A stretch of DNA of 64,000 bases from DATHTS01 sp041940425 (GCA_041940425.1 JBGTSF010000005.1:1-64000); one strand, 5' to 3'; positions 32,802 through 42,211 are shown, counted from the first letter of the stretch. Translations and numbers: made by a program. Notes: generated by a model not told the origin, from the letters alone.

Positions 32802-33908
32802 TTATCCGAAAATATTTCTCACCTTGTCTATAAACGATTCGTCCTGAAATTCCGTATCTTCGATCTCGGCTAATTGCTCTAAAAGTTTACGCTGTTCTTT
32901 CGTCAGGTTTTTCGGCGTAACAAGCGTAACGGCGACGAACATATCGCCTTTGCCGCGACCGCCCAAAATCGGCATTCCCTGTTCTTTCAAACGAAAGACC
33001 GTTCCCGTCTGCGTTCCGGCGGGAATTTTCAGAGACTCTTCGCCGTCCAGAGTTTTGACCTCGATTTCCGCTCCAAGCGCGGCTTGCGCGAACGAAACCG
33101 GAACGGATGCGTAAAGATTCGCGCCCTGGCGTTCGAACATTTCGTGTTCGGCGACGTGAATGACGACGTAGAGATCGCCCGTCGGTCCGCCGTTCAGACC
33201 GGCTTCGCCTTCGCCGTTTATGCGCAGACGCGAGCCGGTTTCGACCCCTGCCGGAATTTTTATTTCGATGGTTTTTTCTTTTTCGATGCGCCCCGCGCCT
33301 TTGCAGTTTTTACACGGATTTTTGATGATCTGACCTTTACCCGAACAATTCGGGCAGGTTCGCATCACGGAGAAGAATCCCTGCTGGTAGCGCGTCTGAC
33401 CGCTTCCGCCGCAGGTTACACAGGCTTCGGGCTGTGTTCCCGATTCCGTGCCTTTGCCTTCGCAGTTCTCGCATTTTTCGAGCCGCGGAATCTGCAGTTT
33501 CTGTTCTTTTCCGTTCGCGGCTTCTTCGAGCGTGATTTCCAGATCATAACGCAGATCCGCGCCGCGCTGGGCGGATGTGCGGCTTCGCGCGCCGCGCCCG
33601 CCGAACATATCGCCGAAACCGAAGAGATCGAATATATCTTCGATATTCGAAAATCCTTGCGGATCAAAGCCGAAGCCTTTGCCGCTCGCGCCGCCGTGTC
33701 CGAAACGGTCGTAAGCCGCGCGTTTGTTTGCGTCGGACAAAACCGAATAGGCTTCTGCCGCTTCTTTAAACTTTTCTTCAGCGGTCGGATCGCCCGGATT
33801 TTTGTCCGGGTGATGTTTGACCGCGAGTGTGCGGTAAGCGCGTTTGATCTCGACCTCGGTCGCCGTGCGCGAAACGCCCAAAACTTCGTAATAATCACGT
33901 TTACTCAT
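32802..33908 (-). CDS. dnaJ: Chaperone DnaJ (Hsp40)
   Basis: 368 residues with full type-I architecture. J domain: residues 5-70 with HHPDKNPGD, the HPD motif that stimulates DnaK. G/F region: about 72-115 (FGHGGASGKGFGF). Zinc-finger region: about 145-210 with four CxxCxGxG repeats (CENCEGKG, CVTCGGSG, CPNCSGKG, CKNCKGAG). C-terminal substrate-binding beta domains complete it. It delivers unfolded clients to DnaK. It lies 151 bp downstream of dnaK, a gap that contains an ACAAACTAC-type repeat run (33946-33975), so it is either co-transcribed with reduced expression or has its own promoter. Confidence 0.95.
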   Translation of the reverse strand: MSKRDYYEVLGVSRTATEVEIKRAYRTLAVKHHPDKNPGDPTAEEKFKEAAEAYSVLSDANKRAAYDRFGHGGASGKGFGFDPQGFSNIEDIFDLFGFGDMFGGRGARSRTSAQRGADLRYDLEITLEEAANGKEQKLQIPRLEKCENCEGKGTESGTQPEACVTCGGSGQTRYQQGFFSVMRTCPNCSGKGQIIKNPCKNCKGAGRIEKEKTIEIKIPAGVETGSRLRINGEGEAGLNGGPTGDLYVVIHVAEHEMFERQGANLYASVPVSFAQAALGAEIEVKTLDGEESLKIPAGTQTGTVFRLKEQGMPILGGRGKGDMFVAVTLVTPKNLTKEQRKLLEQLAEIEDTEFQDESFIDKVRNIFG

Positions 33909-33945
33909 ATTTCTTTAGAAGTCGGTAGCCGGTAGAAAAATTTTT

Positions 33946-33975
33946 CAACGAACTACAAACCACAAACTACGAACA
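33946..33975. repeat. Short oligomer run (ACTACAAAC / ACAAACTAC units)
   Basis: Single-armed run of imperfect 8-9 bp units (AACGAACTACAAACCACAAA then CTACGAACA) between dnaK and dnaJ. Weakest member of the repeat class. Confidence 0.5.
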
Positions 33976-34059
33976 AAAAATAACGCCGGCTTTTTATTTC
34001 AAAACCAACGTTACTTTATTTTGCAAAAATAATGCAATATTCTCAAGCCGACCGGAAAA

Positions 34060-35865
34060 TCAAACCGCCGTCATTAAGGCTTCGGTGATCTTGTTGGTTT
34101 CAAGTTCGACGCCCGTTAATGCCAATTTGATTTCGTCCAGATTTTCCGATGTTATTGAACTCTCCGCATCATTCAGAGCATCGTTTATTTCGCGCTGCTG
34201 ATCGGGATCGAGCGTCCTGCCGAATTCTGCCATCGCCCGCCGCGCATTGTTGATTAACGATTCGAGTTTGTTTCTCTGCAGGATCAATTCCTTCGCTTTG
34301 ACATCGGAATCGGCGGAAGTTTCGGCTTCCATAATCAGACGGTCAATCTCTTCGGGCGAAAGTCCCGACGAGGGCGTGATCTGCATCGCCTGCTCCAATC
34401 CGGTCATTTTGTCTTTCGCCGAGACGTTGACGATGCCGTTCGCGTCAACTTCGAACGAAACGTCAATCTGCGGAACGCCGCGCGGCGCGAGCGGAATGCC
34501 GACCAGATCGAAGCGTCCGAGCGAACGGTTCGCGCTGGCAATCTCGCGCTCGCCCTGCATAATATGGATTTCGACCGACTGCTGATTGTCCACGACGGTC
34601 GTAAACGTCATCGTATTTTTGAGCGGTATCGTCGCGTTGCGCGGAATGATCTTGACGAACAAACCGCCGCGCGTTTCGAGTCCGAGACTTAAAGGCAAAA
34701 CGTCCAGAAGCACGATGTCTTTGACATCGCCGGACATCACGCCGCCCTGGATCGCCGCGCCCATCGCCACTACTTCGTCCGGGTTGATCTCGGTTGAAGG
34801 TTCTTTTTCGAATAATTCGGAAACGGTTTTTGTAATGATCGGCGAGCGCGTCTGTCCGCCGACAAGAATGATCTTGTCAATATCGGTCGGCTGGAGTTTC
34901 GCGTCCCACAGGGCTTTCTGGCACGGCTCGACGGTTGATTCGACCAGATCGGCGACGAGTTCTTCGAACTTAGCGCGCGTCAAAACCGTGTTGATATGCT
35001 TCGGTCCGGTCGGGTCAGCCGCGATGAACGGTAGATTGATCGTCGTTTCCGAAACGGTCGAAAGCTCGCATTTCGCTCGTTCAGCCGCTTCTTTCAAACG
35101 CTGGAGCGCGAGCCGATCTTCGGTCAGTTCAATTCCATTCTCGGTTTTAAAACTTTCGACGAGCCAGTTGATGATGCGCTGGTCGAAATCTTCGCCGCCG
35201 AGAAACGTATTTCCCGATGTCGCCAAAACTTCAAAAACGCCGTCGTTGATCTCCAGAATCGTGATGTCGAACGTCCCGCCGCCGAGGTCATAGACGGCGA
35301 CTTTTTCGCTCTTGTTTTTGTCGAAACCGTAGGCGAGCGCGGCTGATGTCGGCTCGTTGATGATGCGTTCGACCGTCAGACCGGCGATTTTTCCGGCATC
35401 GCGCGTCGCCTGCCGCTGGATGTCGTCAAAATACGCGGGAACGGTGATGATCGCCTCGCTGATCTCACAGCTTAAAAATTCCTCAGCCGCGAGTTTTAAA
35501 CGCTGGAGAACGATTGCCGAGATTTCCGGCGGACTGTAAGTTTTGTCGAGAACCTGGATGTGCGCGTCGCCGTTCGGTGCTTCGACGATCTCGAACGGAA
35601 CCGAACCGCGCATTTTTTCGACTTCGGGCGAATCGTATTTGCGCCCGATCAGACGCTTGACGGCGTGGAGCGTATTTGCCGGATTGGTTACTGCCTGGCG
35701 TTTGGCGATCTGCCCGACGAGCCGGTCGCCTTTTTCCGTAAATCCGACGACCGACGGCATCGTTCTGCCGCCTTCTTTGTTCGGTATGATCTGCACCGCG
35801 CCGCCTTCCAAAACCGACACGCAGCAATTGGTCGTGCCTAAATCTATTCCGATGACTTTGCTCAT
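34060..35865 (-). CDS. dnaK: Chaperone DnaK (Hsp70)
   Basis: 601 residues. The ATPase domain has IGIDLGTTNCCVSVLEGG, GGRTMPSVVGFT, VPAYFDDIQRQATRDAG, INEPTSAALAYGF and AVYDLGGGTFDITILEI. The linker and beta-sandwich substrate domain include DVLPLSLGLETRGG and MTFTTVVDNQQSVEIHIMQGE. The helical lid ends at ALMTAV with no disordered acidic tail, so the protein is shorter than E. coli DnaK by about 37 residues. It lies in the order hrcA-grpE-dnaK-dnaJ, 57 bp after grpE, so a single heat-shock operon is likely. Confidence 0.95.
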   Translation of the reverse strand: MSKVIGIDLGTTNCCVSVLEGGAVQIIPNKEGGRTMPSVVGFTEKGDRLVGQIAKRQAVTNPANTLHAVKRLIGRKYDSPEVEKMRGSVPFEIVEAPNGDAHIQVLDKTYSPPEISAIVLQRLKLAAEEFLSCEISEAIITVPAYFDDIQRQATRDAGKIAGLTVERIINEPTSAALAYGFDKNKSEKVAVYDLGGGTFDITILEINDGVFEVLATSGNTFLGGEDFDQRIINWLVESFKTENGIELTEDRLALQRLKEAAERAKCELSTVSETTINLPFIAADPTGPKHINTVLTRAKFEELVADLVESTVEPCQKALWDAKLQPTDIDKIILVGGQTRSPIITKTVSELFEKEPSTEINPDEVVAMGAAIQGGVMSGDVKDIVLLDVLPLSLGLETRGGLFVKIIPRNATIPLKNTMTFTTVVDNQQSVEIHIMQGEREIASANRSLGRFDLVGIPLAPRGVPQIDVSFEVDANGIVNVSAKDKMTGLEQAMQITPSSGLSPEEIDRLIMEAETSADSDVKAKELILQRNKLESLINNARRAMAEFGRTLDPDQQREINDALNDAESSITSENLDEIKLALTGVELETNKITEALMTAV

Positions 35866-35922
35866 AGTATTTCGAGTTTTGCTAAATTCTTAGCCGCTTC
35901 GGGAGGAATAATTCGGCGATTT

Positions 35923-36666
35923 TTATTCGGCGGGAGCGGCGACCTTAACCATCGCCGCGCGAATCAGTTTGTCGCCGATCCGGTAACCGCGCAGGAGTTC
36001 TTCGGTAATCGTGTTGGGAGGAAAATCATTGGTCGGCTCGGTCGCCACCGCGTCGTGAAAATAAGGATTAAACGCTTCGCCGACGGTAACGACGGGCTGC
36101 ACGCCCATTTCCGATAAAATTTCGTTAAGCTGCTGATTGACGAGCGCGATGCCGTCAAAAAAATGACGGAAATCCTTTGACTGCTCGCCTTCGAAATGCG
36201 AAGCCGCGTCTAGCGCGCGGTCCAAGTTGTCCAAAACGGGAAGCATCTGGGTTGCCAGATTGCCGATCTGATTTTGAAACGTATTGCCTCTTTCGCGCTC
36301 GATGCGTTTACGGTAATTGTCAAAATCCTTCTGCCGGCTCTGGAGAGCCATTTTCAGTTCGCCAACCTGGTTTTCGAGATCGGCGATCTGATTTGCCTGC
36401 TCTAACGCCCGGGTTTGAGCCGTTTGAATTTGTTCGGAAGAAGTTTGATTAGACGAAATCTCGACCAAAGTGTCAGCAGAAAATTCGTTTATTATAAATT
36501 CGGGAACTTCCTCCTGGATTGCATCCTCTTCGATCTCGATGACCAATTCCTCGGAGATGTTGAGGTCTTTTTCCTTTTCTTCGAGTTCACGCAAAAAATC
36601 TTCGATCGAAGACTTTAAATCTATTTCCTCAGGGAATTTTTCTTTTATTTCGTTGTTGGAATCCAT
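35923..36666 (-). CDS. grpE: Nucleotide exchange factor GrpE
   Basis: 247 residues, with a longer than usual acidic N-terminal extension (residues 1-90, rich in Glu and Asp). A coiled coil follows: LENQVGELKMALQSRQKDFDNYRKRIERER. The C-terminal beta wing contains GVQPVVTVGEAFNPYFHDAV and EELLRGYRIGDKLIRAAMVKVA, the GrpE signature. It accelerates ADP release from DnaK. It starts 24 bp after the hrcA stop and is followed by dnaK, the conserved gene order of HrcA-controlled operons. Confidence 0.93.
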   Translation of the reverse strand: MDSNNEIKEKFPEEIDLKSSIEDFLRELEEKEKDLNISEELVIEIEEDAIQEEVPEFIINEFSADTLVEISSNQTSSEQIQTAQTRALEQANQIADLENQVGELKMALQSRQKDFDNYRKRIERERGNTFQNQIGNLATQMLPVLDNLDRALDAASHFEGEQSKDFRHFFDGIALVNQQLNEILSEMGVQPVVTVGEAFNPYFHDAVATEPTNDFPPNTITEELLRGYRIGDKLIRAAMVKVAAPAE

Positions 36667-36690
36667 TTTTTTAATAGGACGAAATCGGGA

Positions 36691-37815
36691 TCAGTTTTTC
36701 GAGTTTTGTTCCGTCATCATATTCTCCAAAACTCTGGCAATATAGCCGACTATCGAGATAACGCGCGCGTATTCGATCCGCGTCGGACCCAAAACGCTCA
36801 ACGCGCCGATCGCGCCGTCCTTGCCGATGTGGTAGGGAGCGGTGATCAAAGTGCAGTTTTGCAGCGAATCAACGGAATTTTCGCTTCCGATAATGACCTG
36901 CACATCGCCTCTCGACGAATTTTCGCCGCCGATACATTCATTTAAAACCTGTATCAGACGAGATTTTTCCTCGATCGTGCGGAGCAGGCGGCGGAGTTTT
37001 TCAAAATCGCCGAAACTGTTGGTTGAAAACAGATTCGCCGTTCCGTCAACATAAACCTCGCTCTGCGTCGCGTCGTCGCTCTCGATGCTCTGCGAACAGA
37101 GAATCATCGCCGTCTGCAGCATTTTGTCGAAAAGAGCCTTTTCTTCGTGCATCAGATTCAAAATCTTAGAACGAATTTCCACAAGGCTTTTTCCGCCGAA
37201 TTCGACATTCAGATAACGAGCCGTCCGGTTTAATTCTTCCTGCGAATAAGTTTCGGTCAAACGAATGATCTTGTTGTGAACCTTATTCGGCGCGGAAACC
37301 AGAACGACGAGAACGCGCTTGTCGGATAGATTGACGAATTCGATATGTTGCATCGGGTCCTGCGCCAGAGAAGGCGAAACGACGATGCCGATATTTTTTG
37401 AAAGAGCAGAAAGCAGATGGGAAGTTTTTTCCATCAATCTGTCGGGCGTATCGAGAGCTTCGAGTTCGTTCAAACCGAATTCCCGGTTTATCAGGCGAAT
37501 ATCTTCGTCCGAAAGACTCAAAACGCCAAGCAGATTGTCAACATAAAATCTATATCCCTTGTCCGTCGGTACTCGTCCGGCTGAAGTATGCGGCTGTTCG
37601 AGCAGACCGAAATCTTCAAGTTCGCTCATTACGTTGCGGATCGTCGCCGAACTCGCCGGAAACGCATCGCCGAATTTATCCGCGATGGTCTTCGAACCGA
37701 CCGGCTCGCCCGTGACGAAATGCTCATTGATAATGGCTGAAAGAACTATCTGCCCGCGCTGATCAGGCTTTGATTTGATCGCTTTGGATTTCTTTTCGGA
37801 ATCACGGTCAGACAT
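36691..37815 (-). CDS. hrcA: Heat-inducible transcription repressor HrcA
   Basis: 374 residues from ATG 37815 (MSDRDSEKK). A longer frame reaches 37899 but would start inside the -35 box, so it is rejected. The N-terminal winged helix (about 20-95) contains RGQIVLSAIINEHFVTGEPVG, SSATIRNVMSELEDFGLLEQ and HTSAGRVPTDKGYRFYVD, classic HrcA. The C-terminal GAF-like domain has LSDKRVLVVLVS and GPTRIEYARVISIVGYIA. First gene of the grpE-dnaK-dnaJ group. HrcA normally binds CIRCE; I find no CIRCE but a different inverted repeat over the promoter. Confidence 0.93.
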   Translation of the reverse strand: MSDRDSEKKSKAIKSKPDQRGQIVLSAIINEHFVTGEPVGSKTIADKFGDAFPASSATIRNVMSELEDFGLLEQPHTSAGRVPTDKGYRFYVDNLLGVLSLSDEDIRLINREFGLNELEALDTPDRLMEKTSHLLSALSKNIGIVVSPSLAQDPMQHIEFVNLSDKRVLVVLVSAPNKVHNKIIRLTETYSQEELNRTARYLNVEFGGKSLVEIRSKILNLMHEEKALFDKMLQTAMILCSQSIESDDATQSEVYVDGTANLFSTNSFGDFEKLRRLLRTIEEKSRLIQVLNECIGGENSSRGDVQVIIGSENSVDSLQNCTLITAPYHIGKDGAIGALSVLGPTRIEYARVISIVGYIARVLENMMTEQNSKN

Positions 37816-37858
37816 TTCAAAAGACTTATGAGTTTGCGGCACATCTTCGGAAAAAGAT

Positions 37859-37899
37859 ATGCTATGTATTTGATAGCATTTTAACCGCAAAAATGTCAA
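37859..37899 (-). promoter_or_regulatory. Promoter and candidate operator of the hrcA operon
   Basis: On the minus strand, TTGACA (37894-37899), an 18-bp spacer and TATCAA (37870-37875) form a promoter 55-85 bp before hrcA. Overlapping the -10 and likely +1 is an inverted repeat, ATGCTA-N9-TAGCAT (37859-37879). The 9-bp spacer equals that of CIRCE, but the half-sites are not the CIRCE TTAGCACTC type. Possible HrcA operator variant. Confidence 0.55.
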
Positions 37900-37932
37900 G
37901 ATTTAACAGTTAAACTATGATAAACAACTTTT

Positions 37933-38658
37933 ATGTCGGTCGAACTCGCGGAAATTAAAACTTTTTACGAAAACGCCTTTCAAAACTACAACGGGAAATA
38001 CGAGATTCGGGAAATCAACGTCGAATATTATTCCTACATCGGCATCAATCACACGATTCGCCTGAGAGACGGCAAAATTTTCGTCCGTATTTCCGAAATT
38101 TTTAAGGACGCGCCGGCGGAAGTTCACGAAGCTCTGGCAAAAATCCTCGTTTCAAAAATCCTGCGCCGAAAAGTTCCCACTTCGGCAAACGAAATCTACA
38201 ACGAATACGCTTCAAAAAAGGAAATCCGCGCGCAAGCTCTTGAAAATAAACGGCAAAAGGGACGAAAAGTAATTACTTCCCCGAAAGGCGACGTTTACGA
38301 TCTCGAAGAAATTTTCCGGCAGATGAACGATCTTTATTTTGACAATCGGATAAAAAAACCGACTCTCACATGGTCGGCGCGCGGCACGTTTCGCCGTCTC
38401 GGTCATCACGACGCGGCGCACAACACGATTGTCATCAGCAAATCTCTGGACGATAAAAAAGTTCCGCGCTATGTCGTCGAATACGTCGTTTTTCACGAGA
38501 TGCTGCATATTTTTCACCCGATGAAACTGCAAAACGGGCGGCGTTATCATCACACACCTGCCTTTAGGCAGGATGAAAAAAAATTCGCTTTTTATGAAGA
38601 ATCGGAAAACTGGATCGAAAACAACGCGAGATTTTTGAAACGGAAAGCTAAAATCTGA
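37933..38658 (+). CDS. SprT-like / DUF45-like zinc metalloprotease domain protein
   Basis: 241 residues, divergent from hrcA. The zinc site is HEMLHIFHP near residue 193 (HExxH followed by a further His), with the third His candidate in GRRYHHTPAFRQDEKKF. The preceding FRQMNDLYFDNRIKKPTLTW and RRLGHHDAAHNTIVIS are typical of SprT/YgjP-type domains. The N-terminal 100 residues are helical and unrecognised. SprT-like proteins act in DNA-protein crosslink repair or are uncharacterised; no extra DNA-binding motif is visible. Cytoplasmic, no signal peptide. Confidence 0.8.
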   Translation: MSVELAEIKTFYENAFQNYNGKYEIREINVEYYSYIGINHTIRLRDGKIFVRISEIFKDAPAEVHEALAKILVSKILRRKVPTSANEIYNEYASKKEIRAQALENKRQKGRKVITSPKGDVYDLEEIFRQMNDLYFDNRIKKPTLTWSARGTFRRLGHHDAAHNTIVISKSLDDKKVPRYVVEYVVFHEMLHIFHPMKLQNGRRYHHTPAFRQDEKKFAFYEESENWIENNARFLKRKAKI

Positions 38659-38695
38659 TAATTTTTCGCCTTGCAAATTCCTCTGATAAATTTAT

Positions 38696-40249
38696 TCAAA
38701 AATCTGGTTCTTGATCATCTTTTAGTTTGGCTTTTTTATGCGCGTTTCGCCACTTTAGCAAACCTTCTTTGGTCAGACTGATGATTATTTTGCGATTTTG
38801 AAAAATAAGTTTGAGCCACGCGCGATTGTTCATCTGCGGAAAATAAATTCCGCGAAAGAAAAGCCGCGCGACCAGATGACCGATGCGCGTCTGAACATCG
38901 GAATCCTTGATCGAATTAATGGCTTCACGATTTCTTTCGGGACTGTATGATTTTGCCCACGCCTTGAAAGTTTCATTTTTGGCTTCTTCAATCGTCATTT
39001 TCAAGGGATTGTGAGCCATTACAAAAGGCGCGAATTCAAGCCAGTGTTTCGGGCGTTCGAGCCGACCGGCTTTTTCCAGACGTGTGTAGAGCGGTGTTGC
39101 CGGAAAAGGCGTTAGCTGTCCGAACACAGGCAACCCCGGCGCCCAGCTTTCGATCTCTCCGACCGTTCTTTCCGCCACGCCGACCGTATCGTTGTCCATT
39201 CCGAAAATAAACGATGTGATCGCGTAAATATTCCGCCGCGCCAGACCGTCGAGAACGTCTTTGTAATTAGCCGGTTTCGAAAAGGTTTTATTCACGTCCG
39301 CCATATTTGCCGGATCAATAGATTCCATTCCGATAAAAATCCATTTGCCGCCCGCATCGTGAATCAAATCAACCAGTTCCTCGTCAGCCAGAAGATTTGA
39401 GCTGATCTGCGCCACCCAAGGCAATTGCGCGTCTGCGGCGATAATATCTCTTAAAAGCGATTTCAAACGTTTTTTATTGATAGCGAGATTATCGTCAATA
39501 AAAAAAACCGCTATTTTTCCTTTTTCGGATTTAGCGCGTTTTTTGAGTCTCAATAATTCTTCAATGACGCTTTCATTTGTGCGAAATCGAATCGAATCTC
39601 CGAAAAATCCCGTCACCGTGCAAAATTCGCAACCGTAGGGACAGCCGCGACCTGTTTCTATCGGAACGACGAAAAACTTTCCCCAGCCGTCGCCGAGTTT
39701 TGACATAAAACCGCTCAGAAATTTAGGAATCAGACTAAATTGTTCCAAATTCAAAGTTTCCCACGGAACTATGGGATACGATTGCAGCGACGGTTTTTTG
39801 TCAAGCCCCTTGGCATCAATTTCGGGTTGATAAATCTCTTTGAGATTGCCGTTTGCCGCATCTTCGACGATATTCGCCCAATAATCGTCGGCTTCACCGA
39901 GGGCGACTGCGTCGGCGTACCGCGCGCCGCCGTCTCTGCCGAGTGCTTCGTCCGGGCATTCGGTAACGTGAGGTCCGCCCATCACGACTTTGATTCCGGC
40001 TTCGCGCAGCGCATCGGCTACTTTATAAGCCCGGGCAACCATTCTCGTCATCGCGCCGATCCCGACCAGACCGATATTTTCCCGCTGACAAAACTCTACC
40101 AGTTCTCTTCGGCTCATCGCTTTTGCATTCCCGTCAATGAGTATGACTTCGTGTTCCTTGGGCGTGAGCGATTGCAAAAGAAACATCCACAAATGCGGCA
40201 TAAAATTGCGGGTTACGCCGTTATCAGGATTATAAAGCAGAATTTTCAT
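38696..40249 (-). CDS. B12-binding-domain radical SAM protein
   Basis: 517 residues. The N-terminal Rossmann-like B12-binding domain (about 1-150) contains HEVILIDGNAKAM and GIKVVMGGPHVT, without an obvious DxHxxG cobalamin His motif. The radical SAM core has CPYGCEFCTVTGFFG (CxxxCxxC, about residue 207-221) binding the 4Fe-4S cluster. VAQISSNLLADEELV and FIFGMDNDTVGVAERT follow, as in proteins of the hopanoid/BchE-like superfamily. The C-terminal region (about 395-517) is helical and basic. The reaction catalysed is unknown; methylation or C-C bond chemistry on lipid or pigment is the usual range. It is flanked by large gaps and likely monocistronic. Confidence 0.82.
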   Translation of the reverse strand: MKILLYNPDNGVTRNFMPHLWMFLLQSLTPKEHEVILIDGNAKAMSRRELVEFCQRENIGLVGIGAMTRMVARAYKVADALREAGIKVVMGGPHVTECPDEALGRDGGARYADAVALGEADDYWANIVEDAANGNLKEIYQPEIDAKGLDKKPSLQSYPIVPWETLNLEQFSLIPKFLSGFMSKLGDGWGKFFVVPIETGRGCPYGCEFCTVTGFFGDSIRFRTNESVIEELLRLKKRAKSEKGKIAVFFIDDNLAINKKRLKSLLRDIIAADAQLPWVAQISSNLLADEELVDLIHDAGGKWIFIGMESIDPANMADVNKTFSKPANYKDVLDGLARRNIYAITSFIFGMDNDTVGVAERTVGEIESWAPGLPVFGQLTPFPATPLYTRLEKAGRLERPKHWLEFAPFVMAHNPLKMTIEEAKNETFKAWAKSYSPERNREAINSIKDSDVQTRIGHLVARLFFRGIYFPQMNNRAWLKLIFQNRKIIISLTKEGLLKWRNAHKKAKLKDDQEPDF

Positions 40250-40505
40250 TGTTTTTAAAAAGCTTTGTTAAGAAATAAAAGAGGAAAGTTCAACTCTGGT
40301 TATCTGAATGAAACACCAAACTAATAAATAGTCTGATTTAACAAATTATGTAATTTAGCTTGACGCTCTTAATTGTTCAATAATATCCGGCACAAAGCAA
40401 GCCAAAAGACTTAAAATTTCAGAAGTCCGGGAAAGTGTGTAAACAAACTATAATTCGCCTCTGTGAAGCCGGAATCGGACTATATTTTTATTTATTTGTC
40501 TGCGC

Positions 40506-42134
40506 TCAATTTTCCGCAAACTGCTCTAAAATCGTTCCGGCAAAACCGAAATCCGAAACGGTTTTCCGCACAAACGAATTGCCTTCAAATCGCGTTTCGG
40601 TCAGATAATACGAATTCGTCCGCAAATCTTTATTTTTTATATTTCCCAAAAGTTGCGCGATTTTGTGCGCCGAATCATCGTCTTTGCCGAATGTAACAAC
40701 TGCGGCGCGAGATTCGGAAAAACTCTGAAAATATTTCGATCTGGTAAAATTTTCGCCCGTTCGTTTTGCTTCCAGGCATTTCAAAACGCTTTCCGAATCG
40801 CCCAAAATCAATTTGTTTTCGATAAAAGCCGCGGTTAAATCTTCGTCTTCGATGCTCCAGATTTCCGCGCCGTTTTGATTTTCCGCCTTTTTTTGGAATT
40901 CCGGCAAAAGCGATTTTTTCAACGTTTCCGCGTCTTTGACATTTAGTATTGCGATTTGCCGTTCACCTTCCGCATCGAACCGCGCCGTCAAAATTTCCGC
41001 GCCCGTCGAACTCAGAAACATTTCACCGCTCATGATCCCGAACGGCGCGAAAAACGAATCGGAAAACGCAACGAGAATTTTCGCGCTCTGCTCGTCGGTT
41101 TGCCGTCCGGCGGAAAGCAGAAGGCTTCGCCACGCGATCTGCGGATTTTCGAGATTGTAGCGCGTCGCGCTTTGTATCTCGGCGGGTAAAAATTCAGCCG
41201 AATTATTTTCCGTTTGATTCGCCGGAACGATCGTTTCTTTCAAAACGTCGGAAATCTCGTTTGCCGTATCAAAACGAAAATTGTCCGCGATTCCCTGCTC
41301 CGTTTTCTCCGCCGTCCAGACGATTCTTTTGACGGATTTACTCAAAATTTCCGGCAGAATTTTTGAAATAAAAATTCGCGGCAATTCGTCTTCGCTCGTT
41401 TCGATTGCCGCCGAAACGCCCGCAAAATCGGCGATTTGTTTGATGCCCTCGCCCGATACGAAACCGAAAGCTAATTTGTTTTTTGCCTCTTCGTAAACCG
41501 TTTCGAGTTCGCCGCTTTTGGTAAGATTCTCCGCTTCGCCGCGTTTTACCGCCAGACATTTTTCGATTGCCGCTTCATCGTTGCCGAAAAAGATCAAACT
41601 TCCCTCGACAAATGCAAAAACTTTTCGCCCGTCGGCGGAAGTCCAGATAAAATATTCGCCGCCGTGTTTTTGCGTCTTTTCAAGACCGACATTTCCGCCA
41701 TAAGTTTCGCTGACAAAATTATTGATCTGATTTTCCGCGAGCGAAACCGTCTGAAATTCCCAAGAATGCGTGTCGGCGATAGCGACGAATTTCGGTTTGA
41801 AATTCAAAACCGCCTGCGAATCCGTTACCTGTTTTTCGTTCGTTTCAAATCCGGTAACGGCGACCGCCATTTGAACACCTTCGAGCGCGGAGAAATCTTT
41901 TTTTCCGTTTGTCAATCTTTGAAAACTGTCGTTTTCGGTCATCGCATCGAGCAATTTTTTCAAGTCATTTGTTTCGAGATAAACGAGCGAATCAACCGGC
42001 GCGTAATTCCGCAGATCGGTCGGCGCGGAAGTGCAGGAAAAAAGAAAAACCGTCCACAGATGAACACAGATAAACACAGATAATTTTAAAGATTTGGAAA
42101 GGTGAAACTTCTTTGAATTCGTAAAAACATCCAA
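40506..42134 (-). CDS. Large lipoprotein of unknown function with repeat-derived signal peptide
   Basis: About 542 residues if started at TTG 42134, which follows an AGGAT sequence. ATG 42203 and GTG 42077 are alternative starts. Residues LSVFICVHLWTVFLFSC near the N-terminus form a hydrophobic stretch ending in a lipobox. The hydrophobic part is encoded by the ACACAGAT-type repeat (42053-42082), so the repeat appears to supply part of the secretion signal. The mature part (APVDSLVYLETNDLKKLLDA, FVEGSLIFFGNDEAAIEKCLAV, ENKLILGDSESVLKCLEAKR) resembles DUF3352-like proteins with internal repeats, only weakly. Probably periplasm-facing and membrane-anchored. Function unknown. Confidence 0.68.
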   Translation of the reverse strand: MDVFTNSKKFHLSKSLKLSVFICVHLWTVFLFSCTSAPTDLRNYAPVDSLVYLETNDLKKLLDAMTENDSFQRLTNGKKDFSALEGVQMAVAVTGFETNEKQVTDSQAVLNFKPKFVAIADTHSWEFQTVSLAENQINNFVSETYGGNVGLEKTQKHGGEYFIWTSADGRKVFAFVEGSLIFFGNDEAAIEKCLAVKRGEAENLTKSGELETVYEEAKNKLAFGFVSGEGIKQIADFAGVSAAIETSEDELPRIFISKILPEILSKSVKRIVWTAEKTEQGIADNFRFDTANEISDVLKETIVPANQTENNSAEFLPAEIQSATRYNLENPQIAWRSLLLSAGRQTDEQSAKILVAFSDSFFAPFGIMSGEMFLSSTGAEILTARFDAEGERQIAILNVKDAETLKKSLLPEFQKKAENQNGAEIWSIEDEDLTAAFIENKLILGDSESVLKCLEAKRTGENFTRSKYFQSFSESRAAVVTFGKDDDSAHKIAQLLGNIKNKDLRTNSYYLTETRFEGNSFVRKTVSDFGFAGTILEQFAEN

Positions 42135-42211
42135 AACTATCCTGTTAATCCTGTTTATGCCTGTTAATTTATTCCCTAAAAATCTGTGTTTATCTGTGTT
42201 CATCTGTGGAC
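42053..42211. repeat. Inverted repeat with ACACAGAT arms
   Basis: Left arm (42053-42082) TCCACAGATGAACACAGATA then AACACAGATA; right arm (42182-42211) is the exact inverse. Inside, around 42139-42166, is a CCTGTTAATCCTGTTTATGC run, a second unit type. The left arm is translated within the lipoprotein signal region and the right arm lies 28 bp before the SDR gene. Confidence 0.92.

Noticed and set aside
37815..37932. Classical CIRCE operator before hrcA
   Set aside because: TTAGCACTC-N9-GAGTGCTAA is not present; only the different ATGCTA-N9-TAGCAT repeat is seen.
40250..40505. tRNA or other RNA gene in the gap beside the radical SAM gene
   Set aside because: No cloverleaf-capable sequence or CCA-like end could be found; only AT-rich sequence.
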